A stretch of DNA of 64,000 bases from Mesobacillus persicus (GTDB lineage: Bacteria > Bacillota > Bacilli > Bacillales > Cytobacillaceae). The position numbers and the translations under genes are program-made. Location of the stretch: positions 218,000 through 281,999 of the forward strand of contig NZ_FOBW01000004.1 in assembly GCF_900109925.1 (NCBI RefSeq). The letters are read 5' to 3'. Shown in pieces: positions 27,471 through 36,789 of the stretch; positions within the stretch are counted from its first letter, which is position 1, and the number at the start of each line of letters is the position of its first letter. The notes below the pieces were generated by a model. It was not told the origin of the DNA and searched no databases. It saw only the letters and a list, made by a program, of their open reading frames with translations.

Positions 27471-27634
27471 TTTACCATTGGATTACATTTATTTCGGAGT
27501 GATATCAATCACTTAATAGCTGGAGACTTTTCATATTCTAAATACCCATACTTATTGTTCACCCATAATCAAATTTTGTCAATTACTATTATTGTTAAGT
27601 ATTTGCTAATCTTAATGTATTGAAATTAAAGGAA

Positions 27635-27662
27635 AATCCCTTTTTGCAACCAAAAGGGATTT
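27635..27662. terminator. Terminator after the first CWB2 amidase
   Basis: AAATCCCTTTT and AAAAGGGATTT form a stem with a 7-base loop, two bases past the amidase stop. The U-tract is good on the plus strand and moderate on the minus strand. Confidence 0.65.
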
Positions 27663-27664
27663 TT

Positions 27665-29164
27665 TTATTGTTTATTGAAATAATTAATAATACCATTATA
27701 AATCGCATCAGCTGCTTTTTGTCTAAAAGCTGGGTCACTTAATAATTGAGCCTCATTAGGGTTCGAAACAAACGCTACCTCTACAAGAACACTTGGAATT
27801 TCTGTATCCTTGATCACTTTAAAGCCTTGTTTACCATTAACACCACGGTTATATGTTCCTAAAGCTGCTACTAACTGTTTTTGAATTTCCTCAGCAAGTA
27901 ATTTACTGTCAGAAGATGCATTCGTTGCATTCCAAAAGGTTTCGGTTCCATGAGCTGACGAGGAAGTAAAAGCATTAACGTGAATACTCACAAAAGCATT
28001 TGCCCCTGATTCATTCGCCAACTTTACTCGTTCATCAAGAGTAGGATAGGTATCGTCTGTTCTCGTCATTAAGACACCATAATTGGAATTAACCAGTCTT
28101 TTCTCCAATCGTTTTGAAATATCAAGAACTAATTCCTTCTCAACTTCCCCGTAGCCGCTTGCACCTGGATCACTTCCTCCATGACCAGGATCAATCACTA
28201 TAACTAAGCCTCCACCAAGTACCTTTAAATCGTTAGCGACACCAGTAGATACTGATCCTATCCCCCCAAGAATAGTGAAGCTTTCAAACCCATTATTCAT
28301 TATTGCATTTTTTGTTTCGTTTGGGATTGAGGTTGAAGACGTTAGAAGGATTGGTTTGTTGGTTTTTGCTGCCAAAACGGAGCCTGTTAGTGCATCCGCA
28401 AATGTCATCCCCGTTGCCACAATTGACTCTGATTGTGTACTAAAATATTTACTTGCAATATTAGCTGCAACCTCAAAGCGATTTTTCCCACCTATTCTGT
28501 GCGGATTAGGAACACTATTAAAAACGTTCTTTGATACACTTCCTTCCCCGCCAACAATAATGGTTTGGCTAACATTCCAGTTATGGACAAGATTTTTCGT
28601 AGATTGAGGGATAGCATCATTATTGGTTAGTAGGATTGGAAAGCCATTTCTTGCAGCATATGGTGCTATAGCCAGTGCATCTGGAAAATTAAGTCCATAA
28701 GCTAAGACTACCTTACTACTCTTACCTATTTTCATTGCAATATTATTCGCTACTTCAAATCTGTTATTGCCAGAAATCCTTTCAACTGAAACTCCCAATG
28801 ATTTCAATTGGCTAACCACTTGGTCCGAAACACTTCCACTTCCACCAACAACTATAACAGATTTAGCATTTAATCTAACAATCTCATTTTTAGTTGTCGA
28901 AGTTAAAACGTTAGGTTGAGTCAATAAAATAGGAGCATCATATTTGTACGCCAACGGAGCTGCTGCTAAAGCATCTGCATAAGCCTTGTAATTCGCAATA
29001 ATAACTGTATTAGCAGAGGACCATCCACTTTTCGCAACGTTAGCGGCTACATCAAATCGGTCTTCACCACCAATTCTTGAAGTGTACCCCTCAGCTGAAG
29101 CCTGGTTGAAAAGCATGAAATACAGTATTATCACAAACAACGAACCTACAAAAAATTTCTTCAT
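27665..29164 (-). CDS. N-acetylmuramoyl-L-alanine amidase with three CWB2 repeats (LytC-like)
   Basis: A 499-residue exported autolysin with a signal peptide (1-24, ASA). Three cell-wall-binding type 2 repeats lie at about 29-118, 128-215 and 222-315, each with an (R)I(G/S)G..RFEVA start, a FADALA core and a GG.GSVS end. The C-terminal Amidase_3 domain (about 320-497) has the zinc ligands His328, Glu342 and His395 and catalytic Glu462. It cleaves the amide bond between N-acetylmuramate and the stem peptide. Domain order matches B. subtilis LytC. CWB2 repeats are known in Clostridioides to hold proteins to an anionic wall polymer. Confidence 0.93.
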   Translation of the reverse strand: MKKFFVGSLFVIILYFMLFNQASAEGYTSRIGGEDRFDVAANVAKSGWSSANTVIIANYKAYADALAAAPLAYKYDAPILLTQPNVLTSTTKNEIVRLNAKSVIVVGGSGSVSDQVVSQLKSLGVSVERISGNNRFEVANNIAMKIGKSSKVVLAYGLNFPDALAIAPYAARNGFPILLTNNDAIPQSTKNLVHNWNVSQTIIVGGEGSVSKNVFNSVPNPHRIGGKNRFEVAANIASKYFSTQSESIVATGMTFADALTGSVLAAKTNKPILLTSSTSIPNETKNAIMNNGFESFTILGGIGSVSTGVANDLKVLGGGLVIVIDPGHGGSDPGASGYGEVEKELVLDISKRLEKRLVNSNYGVLMTRTDDTYPTLDERVKLANESGANAFVSIHVNAFTSSSAHGTETFWNATNASSDSKLLAEEIQKQLVAALGTYNRGVNGKQGFKVIKDTEIPSVLVEVAFVSNPNEAQLLSDPAFRQKAADAIYNGIINYFNKQ

Positions 29165-29291
29165 TTTCTAACCTCCTAGATGTAAACACTCACTTCTCTA
29201 TTTTATCGAATAAATTAGACATATTTCTACGTTTTTTTACTTTTTACTAATTTAATAGGATTATCTATTAAATAAGGATTAAAATCTTCCT

Positions 29292-29319
29292 ATTGTATAT
29301 TAACACTTGATATCGACAA
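29292..29319 (-). promoter_or_regulatory. Candidate sigma-A promoter of the CWB2 amidase
   Basis: On the minus strand TTGTCG, a 16-base spacer and TACAAT, about 130 bases ahead of the start. It lies in the divergent region shared with the lipoprotein gene. Confidence 0.35.
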
Positions 29320-29366
29320 AATACACCATTTTATTGTATATTTCGGTATAAGGAAGGTGAATTGTA

Positions 29367-29777
29367 ATGTGCAGATTAAAGGTAATTTTCTCCCTTTTAG
29401 TTGTCATTCTCCTAATGACTGCATGTGGAACAAGTGTAAACACTGAAAGTCAAACAACAGGGAGTACTGACTCAGCATCCAATAAGCAAGCGAATTCTTC
29501 TGAGTTAGAAACAGCAACAGAAGTTGCCGGTGAGACAGGAGCTAAGGAAGAAGAAGAGGAGTTTAAGAGCATCTCAGCGGTTGTGGAGTTTTCCGGTCAA
29601 GCAGATTTAACATCCATTGAAGTAATGCAAAAGGATGGCACACCACTTGTATTACGAACAATCGATTTTACAGGCGTTGACTTTAGTACAATCGATGCAG
29701 GAGCCAATGCAGAAATAGAATTTTTCACTAATGAATCTGGGCAAAATGTCCTTTTAAAGTGGCAGGAATTAAATTAG
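29367..29777 (+). CDS. Small LytA-like lipoprotein
   Basis: A 136-residue lipoprotein with an AAGGAAGG site. The signal peptide ends in a lipobox (LMTAC), giving Cys20 as the lipidated residue. A Ser/Thr/Glu-rich spacer with an acidic run (EEEEEF) follows. The C-terminal 65 residues (SAVVEFSGQADLTSIEVM...LLKWQEL) form a predicted small beta domain. It lies between the amidase and SpoIID genes, which in B. subtilis are grouped as lytABC with a small lipoprotein LytA. The similarity is one of size and context, and here the gene is on the opposite strand. Function is unknown. Confidence 0.75.
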   Translation: MCRLKVIFSLLVVILLMTACGTSVNTESQTTGSTDSASNKQANSSELETATEVAGETGAKEEEEEFKSISAVVEFSGQADLTSIEVMQKDGTPLVLRTIDFTGVDFSTIDAGANAEIEFFTNESGQNVLLKWQELN

Positions 29778-29896
29778 CATTCTATATAGTTGGTATAATT
29801 CTATTCACTATAATAGTTGATTACTTTATCCTCACGGTTACAGCTCAATTCTTGCCGTTTATTTAAAGTGAATATTCATTTTTGAATCTGGCATAG

Positions 29897-29929
29897 TAAA
29901 AGGACTACTGAAAAACAGCAGTCCTTTTA
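29897..29929. terminator. Bidirectional terminator between the lipoprotein and LytB-like genes
   Basis: AAAAGGACTACTG pairs with CAGCAGTCCTTTT around AAAAA, four bases from the LytB-like stop. It has U-rich tails on both strands. Confidence 0.7.
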
Positions 29930-29932
29930 CTA

Positions 29933-32113
29933 TTACTTACCTAATACTGTTTTAGGATAGTAGTGTGATAAAATTTGGTCATACTTTAGACCTTTGTCAG
30001 CCATTGCCTTTGCTCCAAATTGACTCATACCAACACCATGACCGTAACCCCGACCTCTAATTGTTAGTATATCAGTCTTTGAATCATATAGTACAGGGTC
30101 GAGTAAGGTACTCTTAAAGACACTTGTTCCAAACATAGACCGGAAGTCCTCAATACTCATAGTTCGCTTTAAATTTATTTTCTCAATTTCATTATTACTA
30201 TCAAACCTGAACTCATTCGTTTTTGGATCTCGCACAAAAAAGTCAAAATCAATAGTAGCTTTAACACTTCTTTGCCCCGAAGTTCTTTCAGGTGAGATAG
30301 TGAAGTCATTTATTGAAACGACTCTAAAGTCCATGTTTGAGTAACCATTTTTCTTCAGCCAAATTTTCAGGTTATTTGTAACAAGCGTATCAGCCTCTTT
30401 TAAAGAAGACCACCAGTGACCAGGATTTTTTAAATCAAGACTACTTGTATCAATTTGCGCCTTTTTCATCTCAATTTTCCAAGGGTTTTTTGGGTCGTGC
30501 GGATCTTCTTTTGAGTTTAAATAACCAACCTGACTTGTTCCCCATGCATTTGCATTTGATTCAATGTAACCTCCGTTGCTAGAGGAAAATACAGCAGCGA
30601 TTAAATTCCCGTTATACCTCAAGACCTTTCCAGCGGTTTCTTCCACAGCTTGGTTAGTTCTCTGCTCGTAAAAGTCAGTTCCCCAACTATAACCACCATA
30701 GACTTGGTACCCTTGGGTATCAGCAACGGTTTTACCCATATCATCTATTGAATATGTTCTAGCTGCAACAGCCTGAGCCTTTAAAGCTTCTAAACTCCAG
30801 CTAGCAGGCATTTCTCTTGGAACAACGCCCTTTAAATAATCTTCAAAAGGGATATCTCGATTAATCGGACGAACATTCCCATTCTCAAGGAAAAAGTCCA
30901 TTTTTCCTAAATATGGTTTATTATTTATTTTAATTTGATTAGAGCTTCCATATCCAGCAGGAACTAGAGTAAACGAATCTGAACCGAAATCTTTTATTCT
31001 AGTAGTACCGTTGTATAAGCGTAGCCTACCATTCTCACTTTTCACAGCATAGGTTGTGTTCTCCGCAAGCCTTAATTCATTGGGTAGACTAGAAACAACA
31101 GCCTCACTTACAGAACCAGTTCCACCTAGTATAGTAAAACTAGAAATGCTTTTTTCGTTAATTACTTTTTTAACTGAATCTGATATCTTTTCAGGCCGAG
31201 TTAAGAGCATTGGAGCACCTTGTTTGGCAGCCAGAACAGAACCAGTGAGTGCATCTGCAAATGTAAGACCTGTTGAAACAAAGGCAGTTTCAGCTGATAA
31301 ATTTAAATCTCTTATGATATTAGCCGAAACCTCAAACCGGTCTGCCCCCCCTATACGTTGTACTTTAGGAAGTTTTGAGGCAATTGTGCTAGAGACACTC
31401 CCCGTTCCACCAATTACCAATGTACTATTTCGATCATTTAATGCCGAGCTTGTAGCACTAGGTAGCTTATCCTTTGTTGTTAACAGGATAGGTATCCCAT
31501 TCTCCGCTGCATATGGAGCAATTGATAATGCATCCGCAAATACCATCCCATTTGTTAAGATTGCTTTTCCGTTATTCGGGATTTTTGACGAAAGATTTCT
31601 AGCAACTTCAAAACGGTCACTACCACCAATTCTAATTACATTAGGAGATAACCTTTTTAACTGACTTTCCACCTTACTAGAAACACTGCCTGTCCCACCA
31701 ATTATATAAATATTCTTAGGAGATAGTTGTTTAATTTTACTCTCTGTATCACTAGTTAGCGTAGCTGGTACAGTAAGCAAAATAGGAGCATCCTTATGAA
31801 AAGCGAATGGTGCAGCTGCGAGTGCATCCGCAAAGGCAGTGTAATTCACAACGACTACTGACTCTGCTTTATTCCAACCGCTAGAAGCTACATTATTTGC
31901 AACCTGAAAACGATCCTTTCCTGCCATTCTAATGTTCCCATTTGCAAGCCTATAATTCCCAATCGTTGAGACATTAATTGATTTAGTATTGCCGACATAA
32001 TTGCTCAATTTTACCGAGATAGTTGACGCCTCAGCAACTGAAGAAACCGGCAATAATAAAGAAATACAAATAGTAAAAATTAGAATGAATGGAAATCTCT
32101 TTCTGTTATTCAT
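29933..32113 (-). CDS. SpoIID/LytB-domain protein with an internal CWB2 array
   Basis: A 726-residue exported protein with a signal peptide in residues 1-30. A short SpoIID N-terminal element (ISVKLSNYVGNTKSINVS, about 32-56) is followed by three CWB2 repeats (about 60-346). The SpoIID domain then resumes and runs to the end (EDYLKGVVPREMP, ALKAQAVAARTYS, SSSNGGYIESN, GRGYGHGVGMSQFGA). SpoIID-type proteins are lytic transglycosylases on denuded glycan or amidase enhancers, and LytB modulates LytC. The ATG at 32113 with a GGGAGG site was chosen over a longer in-frame start lacking a signal peptide. Confidence 0.9.
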   Translation of the reverse strand: MNNRKRFPFILIFTICISLLLPVSSVAEASTISVKLSNYVGNTKSINVSTIGNYRLANGNIRMAGKDRFQVANNVASSGWNKAESVVVVNYTAFADALAAAPFAFHKDAPILLTVPATLTSDTESKIKQLSPKNIYIIGGTGSVSSKVESQLKRLSPNVIRIGGSDRFEVARNLSSKIPNNGKAILTNGMVFADALSIAPYAAENGIPILLTTKDKLPSATSSALNDRNSTLVIGGTGSVSSTIASKLPKVQRIGGADRFEVSANIIRDLNLSAETAFVSTGLTFADALTGSVLAAKQGAPMLLTRPEKISDSVKKVINEKSISSFTILGGTGSVSEAVVSSLPNELRLAENTTYAVKSENGRLRLYNGTTRIKDFGSDSFTLVPAGYGSSNQIKINNKPYLGKMDFFLENGNVRPINRDIPFEDYLKGVVPREMPASWSLEALKAQAVAARTYSIDDMGKTVADTQGYQVYGGYSWGTDFYEQRTNQAVEETAGKVLRYNGNLIAAVFSSSNGGYIESNANAWGTSQVGYLNSKEDPHDPKNPWKIEMKKAQIDTSSLDLKNPGHWWSSLKEADTLVTNNLKIWLKKNGYSNMDFRVVSINDFTISPERTSGQRSVKATIDFDFFVRDPKTNEFRFDSNNEIEKINLKRTMSIEDFRSMFGTSVFKSTLLDPVLYDSKTDILTIRGRGYGHGVGMSQFGAKAMADKGLKYDQILSHYYPKTVLGK

Positions 32114-32212
32114 TTTTATACCTCCCATGTGAGAAAACAAAATATTACAAGATGCCTCCTTTTTTAACAATTATTTTACAACTAACAATCTATCAAATTA
32201 TGTAAAGATAGT

Positions 32213-32260
32213 AAATGGGAAATTAGAGTTATTTTGATTAAAAACTCCAATTTCCCATTT
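32213..32260 (-). terminator. Terminator after the CWB2/PIG-L gene
   Basis: On the minus strand ATGGGAAATTGGAGTT pairs with AACTCTAATTTCCCAT across a loop and is followed by TTAC. It lies 22 bases after the stop codon. Confidence 0.6.
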
Positions 32261-32282
32261 TAAGAGAAATCTATAAACTTTT

Positions 32283-34007
32283 TCAGTAGTGAACCTTTAC
32301 ATACGGATTGGTTTGTAAACTGTCAAATTGACTTTTAACTGAATGATATCCACTTGCATAAAAACCATTAGACGGGTCAAACTTTTTATATATATTAATT
32401 GAATCAGTTAAGTCATTTCGAGATGAGGCTTCTTCAATAGTTATACTTCTTAGCGGAAGGCCAATTTCCTTTTTAGCAAATCGGTCCGTGTAAATGGAAA
32501 CAAAGTAAGTTGTAGTAAGTGGATTAACTTCTCCACTCTTTTCCAACCCTTTTAAGGCGGCCCCTATAGCAGCATGAGGTGGATGACCATCAAACCAAGA
32601 CATAGACCTAAACTGCGCGTCAGGGTATTGGGATAAATACTTTTTTATCACCCCTTGGATATTCCCTTCTGTAAGCATCCCACTCGATAGTGTTTCTGTT
32701 AAAATATGATCCTCCCTAACCCCTAAGGCAGCAGAAGCACTTATATAATCGCCTACACGAATGTCACCGAATTCCTCTAGATCTATATGACCATGTTGAT
32801 AATGTTCATTTTCAGGACTGTGATAACCCCCGTGCCACCAGCAGTTTACTAAGGTATTATTGGTGTGTCCCAATCTTGATTCATAGTCATAGTGACCATT
32901 TATTACTTCCCTTGCAACTGAATCGGCACCCTTAGAGAATAGGATTAAAAAGACCTCTCGATTATTTTTAAGTTGGTTTAAAATATCTACCCCGAAGGTT
33001 AAGACCTCGTCATCTGCGTGGGGAACCAAGTAAAAGATAGGTTGATTAGATTTCTTGTGAAATTCAATATCTGATACAGTATTTTCACTCACCGATGCAG
33101 GACCACCAAGAATAGCATAATCCTTTACACTATTATTCTTAAAAATATCTAAACTTTCCTTTGGCAAAAATTGACCATGTGTGAGTAAGATAGACGCATT
33201 CTCATTAGCCGCAAGGACTGATCCAGTCAATGCATCAGCAAATGTCATCCCTGTAGCTACATAAACTTTTTCAGTTGGCATTAATCGTTGATAAACCTTT
33301 GCAGCTACTTCAAAGCGATTTTTTCCACCTATTCTCTTTGGGGTTGGCAAGGAGCCCTCAACTGCTCTTCCCACACTTGCCTCTCCTCCAACAATAATTG
33401 ATTGTTTTATCCCCTTTGATTTAATTAGTTGATCAATGGGACTTGGTAATTTCCCAGCCTGTGTAAGTAAAATAGGTAATTCATTTCTTGCGGCATACGG
33501 TGAGATGGATAATGCATCTGGAAAGACTAAACCGTTGGCCACTATAGCCGTGTCCCACGTTTCAAATTTTTTAGCAACATTTGCTGATACTTCAAACCGG
33601 TCCTTTCCAGCTATCCTTTCTATCTGAGAAATTCCCAATGATTCAATTGCCTTAATAACCATGGCCGAAACACTTCCTTCACCACCTACTACAATGACCC
33701 TTGAAGGGTTTAAACGGATTAATTCCTTCTTAGTCTCCTGTGTTAATTGGTTACCTTGAGTGAGTAATATCGGAGCGTTATGTTTATAAGCTAATGGTCC
33801 CGCTGTAAGTGCGTCAGCAAAGGCATTATAATTAACAATTAAAACAGTTTCTGAAACTTCCCATTTCTTTGAAATGTTGGTAGCAACCTCAAACCGGTCT
33901 TTTCCTCCTAATCTCTCTGGTGTTATCATCGCATTTGAGATTGTTGGTTGTATAAATGTGATTATTATTAAGCTAATTGTAAAACTAAAAATAAGCCTTT
34001 TGATCAT
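32283..34007 (-). CDS. CWB2-anchored PIG-L/LmbE-type deacetylase-like protein
   Basis: A 574-residue exported protein: signal peptide (1-26), three CWB2 repeats (about 33-125, 130-222 and 225-318), then a C-terminal PIG-L domain (about 322-500 with a 70-residue tail). Metal-site motifs are HADDE (330-334; the family norm is HPDDE) and HPPH (475-478). PIG-L enzymes are zinc N-deacetylases of GlcNAc-containing substrates. The inferred target is peptidoglycan or the wall glycan bound by CWB2. The ATG at 34007 has a GGGGG site; a start 81 bases upstream would disrupt the signal peptide. Confidence 0.85.
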   Translation of the reverse strand: MIKRLIFSFTISLIIITFIQPTISNAMITPERLGGKDRFEVATNISKKWEVSETVLIVNYNAFADALTAGPLAYKHNAPILLTQGNQLTQETKKELIRLNPSRVIVVGGEGSVSAMVIKAIESLGISQIERIAGKDRFEVSANVAKKFETWDTAIVANGLVFPDALSISPYAARNELPILLTQAGKLPSPIDQLIKSKGIKQSIIVGGEASVGRAVEGSLPTPKRIGGKNRFEVAAKVYQRLMPTEKVYVATGMTFADALTGSVLAANENASILLTHGQFLPKESLDIFKNNSVKDYAILGGPASVSENTVSDIEFHKKSNQPIFYLVPHADDEVLTFGVDILNQLKNNREVFLILFSKGADSVAREVINGHYDYESRLGHTNNTLVNCWWHGGYHSPENEHYQHGHIDLEEFGDIRVGDYISASAALGVREDHILTETLSSGMLTEGNIQGVIKKYLSQYPDAQFRSMSWFDGHPPHAAIGAALKGLEKSGEVNPLTTTYFVSIYTDRFAKKEIGLPLRSITIEEASSRNDLTDSINIYKKFDPSNGFYASGYHSVKSQFDSLQTNPYVKVHY

Positions 34008-34162
34008 GTCGAATCCCCCACTACCACAATATAAAGTTATAAAAATAGGTAAATATAAAATAAGCGTATAGGAAGATTTATCTATCATCCTACATACACT
34101 TACTTATATTACCATGTTTCCGGGTATTTCGACCAATTTTTGCAGTTTTTTAGTAATTAAAA

Positions 34163-34185
34163 AATCCGAACTATTAGTCCGGATT
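34163..34185 (-). terminator. Terminator after the second CWB2 amidase
   Basis: On the minus strand AATCCGGACT pairs with AGTTCGGATT and is followed by TTTT. It lies about 50 bases after the stop codon. Confidence 0.75.
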
Positions 34186-34236
34186 CCCTAAACAATATAT
34201 TACTTATGATTCAAAAGCGAGGTTTTATCTCACTCT

Positions 34237-35940
34237 TTATTTAGAATAGTATTCTCTTACACTTTCGGCTAACGCCTTTGCTCTTTTTTCTTGAATCGAT
34301 TCATTTTTTAATAGTTTTGCCTCATCTGGATTAGAGATAAATCCTAACTCGATTAATACTGAAGGCATATTAGTCCACCTGGTTATATAAAGATTATGAT
34401 CCTTAGTTCCGGTAGAAGAATAAATCTTTGATATCCCAATTCCAGGATAGATAAGAGCATTTGCAAATCTCTCAGCTAATACCTTACTCACTTGTGCTTC
34501 GGCTGTAGGTGTTGGGTCATAGGCTATATTATTCCCCATATAACTGAGTGACCTTTGTGTTGAACCATCTTTTACAACAAAAACCTTCTTTTCTGTAATT
34601 TCTTTAACGAACGGATATTTCTTACCTCCTGACAATACATAAACATCCTTTGTATTGATAGCAGGTCGATATGAACTATAGTGGGTACTCAATCCCCTTG
34701 GTTGGGATGAATTGTTTGAATCATGATGAATACTAATGAGCAAATCGGCTCCGCTTTTATTGGCAATTACTGCTCGGTCCGGTAAGGATATATAAACGTC
34801 CTGTTTTGGATTTCTAGTATAGAGAATCTTCGCTCCCATACCTTCCAATTTAGAGGCTAATTTTAAGGAAAATTTATTATTTACATCCTTTTCCAAAATC
34901 CCATTTTGAACTGCTCCTGGATCACTGCCTCCGTGTCCTACATCTAAGATAATAGTTTTTCCCTCAAGAGGAGGTATTGGTGCTTGTCCAACTAATTTCA
35001 AGAAAGTACTTTCTGGGATTGATCCTGTTCCACCTAGGATGGCAAAATCATTTAAACTTTTATCCACAATTAATTTTTGAGTTGTGGGCGAAATATAGGT
35101 CGGGTGAGTTAGAAGTAAAGCAGCATCCTGCTTTGCAGCCAATACGGATCCTGTTAAAGCATCAGCAAAAGTCGTCCCTGTAGCAAAAAAAACTTTAGTT
35201 GATGAAGGTGTTAACTGGTTAACAATATTAACAGATACCTCATAGCGGTCACTTCCACCTATTCTTTTCACATTAGGTAATTGATTAGCTACGGATTTAG
35301 AGACACTTGCTTCACCACCAGAGATAATCGTTTCTCTAATGTTTAATTCTTTAATGGCTTTACCCATTTGTATAGGGAGCTCATTATTTCGAGTTAGCAA
35401 AATTGGATATCCACTTTTTGCAGCATATGGTGCGATTGCTAATGCATCAGGGAAATTCATTCCATTTGCTATTACTGCCTTTTGTGTTGTACCTAATCTT
35501 TTTGCAATATGGTACGCAACCTCAAAACGGTCTTTTCCACCAATCCTTTCTATATCCTGAATTCCTAATTCTTTTAAAGTTGTAACAACCTCATCAGATA
35601 CACTACCAGAACCACCGATAAGAATGACTTTTGACGGATTTAACCTTTTAATTTCATTTAAACTAGCAGTCTCCAACTTATTAGAAGTAGTTAACAAGAT
35701 TGGTGCATTTTCCTTATATGCCAACGAGGCACCTGATAATGCATCGGCAAATGCTTTATAGTTTGTTAACACAACTGTATTCGCGCCATTCGGCCAACCC
35801 TCTTTTGAGACCGCGACCGCCACCTGAAAGCGATCCTTTCCGTCAAACCGTTGAGTCACAACCTCTGCATTTACGTTAAAATTTGTAAAAAAAACAAAGA
35901 AACTTAATAGAATAATAACTTTTAGTAAAACACTTTTCAT
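34237..35940 (-). CDS. Second CWB2 N-acetylmuramoyl-L-alanine amidase with an enlarged catalytic domain
   Basis: A 567-residue exported amidase with a signal peptide (1-25) and three CWB2 repeats (about 30-125, 132-222 and 225-318). The Amidase_3 domain (about 328-566) carries His336, Glu350, His405 and catalytic Glu531. Between His405 and Glu531 there are 126 residues, against 67 in the LytC-like paralogue at 27665. The extra part (about 420-480, including VYVLSGGKKYPFVKEITEKK) may alter the substrate groove. It has its own terminator and an extended -10 promoter. Confidence 0.92.
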   Translation of the reverse strand: MKSVLLKVIILLSFFVFFTNFNVNAEVVTQRFDGKDRFQVAVAVSKEGWPNGANTVVLTNYKAFADALSGASLAYKENAPILLTTSNKLETASLNEIKRLNPSKVILIGGSGSVSDEVVTTLKELGIQDIERIGGKDRFEVAYHIAKRLGTTQKAVIANGMNFPDALAIAPYAAKSGYPILLTRNNELPIQMGKAIKELNIRETIISGGEASVSKSVANQLPNVKRIGGSDRYEVSVNIVNQLTPSSTKVFFATGTTFADALTGSVLAAKQDAALLLTHPTYISPTTQKLIVDKSLNDFAILGGTGSIPESTFLKLVGQAPIPPLEGKTIILDVGHGGSDPGAVQNGILEKDVNNKFSLKLASKLEGMGAKILYTRNPKQDVYISLPDRAVIANKSGADLLISIHHDSNNSSQPRGLSTHYSSYRPAINTKDVYVLSGGKKYPFVKEITEKKVFVVKDGSTQRSLSYMGNNIAYDPTPTAEAQVSKVLAERFANALIYPGIGISKIYSSTGTKDHNLYITRWTNMPSVLIELGFISNPDEAKLLKNESIQEKRAKALAESVREYYSK

Positions 35941-36241
35941 GATTATCTCCTTTAGTACCGTTCCTAGTTGGACTTTCTGATATTCTACTCTCTAGATTAA
36001 TTCATCCCTGTTATTTACTTGTATATTTTCTCCTCCCTTACCATTAGGTTCTAAATTTAGATGTTAACTTATATCACTAGTTTTGAATTCCCTCTACATT
36101 TATACCATACTTTAGCTCATAACTCTATTAGACATTGTAAGAATTTTACACAAAAACCGAACCAAAGTGCTCCTGCTATTTCTTGAAAATACCAGGCTAA
36201 AAACTGATAATTAAATTACTCAAACCTTACTAAAGTGGTCA
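35941..36241. other. 301-base gap with a weak promoter for the second amidase
   Basis: AT-rich gap without a convincing open frame. On the minus strand TGGTATAAA (36099-36107) is an extended -10 candidate for the amidase, giving a leader of about 150 bases. Nothing else is recognised. Confidence 0.35.
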
Positions 36242-36664
36242 TTAATCTTTAGGTACATTAGTACCAGTATTAAAAGTTCTTTTAAGTAATTTTTTTGTTA
36301 ATAAATATAGACCCTTTATCAGCAGAAAACATGTAAAAAATAATAGGAATCCCCAAAGACTAATCACCGCATCATCAAGTTCCATTTGTCCTCGCCCTGT
36401 TATTTTTTGCTGAATTTCTATAGCAAAAACAATAACTAGGATTACCGTAAAAGTATAGATAAATGATATAGCCGTAACACTATACTGCGCTAGAAATTTA
36501 AAGAAAACATGTACAAATAAAAAAGCAATAATACCAACTATCCCAAACACCCAAAGGTGCAAATCCTTATCGGAGAGTTCCCAACCAGCATTCTTGCTGA
36601 AATCCCCAATTAGGTCATGCATCGTATTTATAATTTCTGCTAATAAAACAATAAGGTCTTTCAT
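36242..36664 (-). CDS. Membrane protein of unknown function
   Basis: A 140-residue protein with an amphipathic N-terminus and three hydrophobic segments (about 38-60, 65-85 and 102-125), ending in a basic tail (KKLLKRTFNTG). The start has an AAGAGGTGA site. I do not recognise a family. It stands alone between the autolysin cassette and the second polysaccharide locus, outside the terminator that closes the latter. Confidence 0.65.
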   Translation of the reverse strand: MKDLIVLLAEIINTMHDLIGDFSKNAGWELSDKDLHLWVFGIVGIIAFLFVHVFFKFLAQYSVTAISFIYTFTVILVIVFAIEIQQKITGRGQMELDDAVISLWGFLLFFTCFLLIKGLYLLTKKLLKRTFNTGTNVPKD

Positions 36665-36760
36665 CAGTTATATTCACCTCTTAATTTCAAAGTTTATCAT
36701 CATAGTATAACGGAATTCTAAGCTCTTTTGACTAAAAATCTTTTATTTAAATACAAATAA

Positions 36761-36784
36761 AAGACCCCCTTTTGGGGATCTCTT
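36761..36784 (-). terminator. Terminator of polysaccharide operon 2
   Basis: On the minus strand AAGAGATCCCC pairs with GGGGGTCTTTT around AAAA, followed by ATTTG. It lies six bases after the epimerase stop. Confidence 0.8.
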
Positions 36785-36789
36785 ATAAA

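Noticed and set aside
29290..29330. Sigma-D-like sequence (GTCGATAT) ahead of the CWB2 amidase
   Set aside because: The -10 part differs by one base from the sigma-D consensus, but the TAAA element lies at the wrong distance. Not enough to claim flagellar-type control.
31056..31664. Long antisense open frame opposite the LytB-like gene (and similar ones opposite the other CWB2 genes)
   Set aside because: The same kind of frame appears opposite each CWB2 array, with repetitive Ser/Thr/Ala-rich content and no ribosome binding site. It mirrors the CWB2 codons.
27665..35940. CWB2 repeats as a CRISPR-like or tandem DNA repeat
   Set aside because: The repetition is at the protein level with a period of about 90 residues and diverged DNA; it lies inside coding frames.
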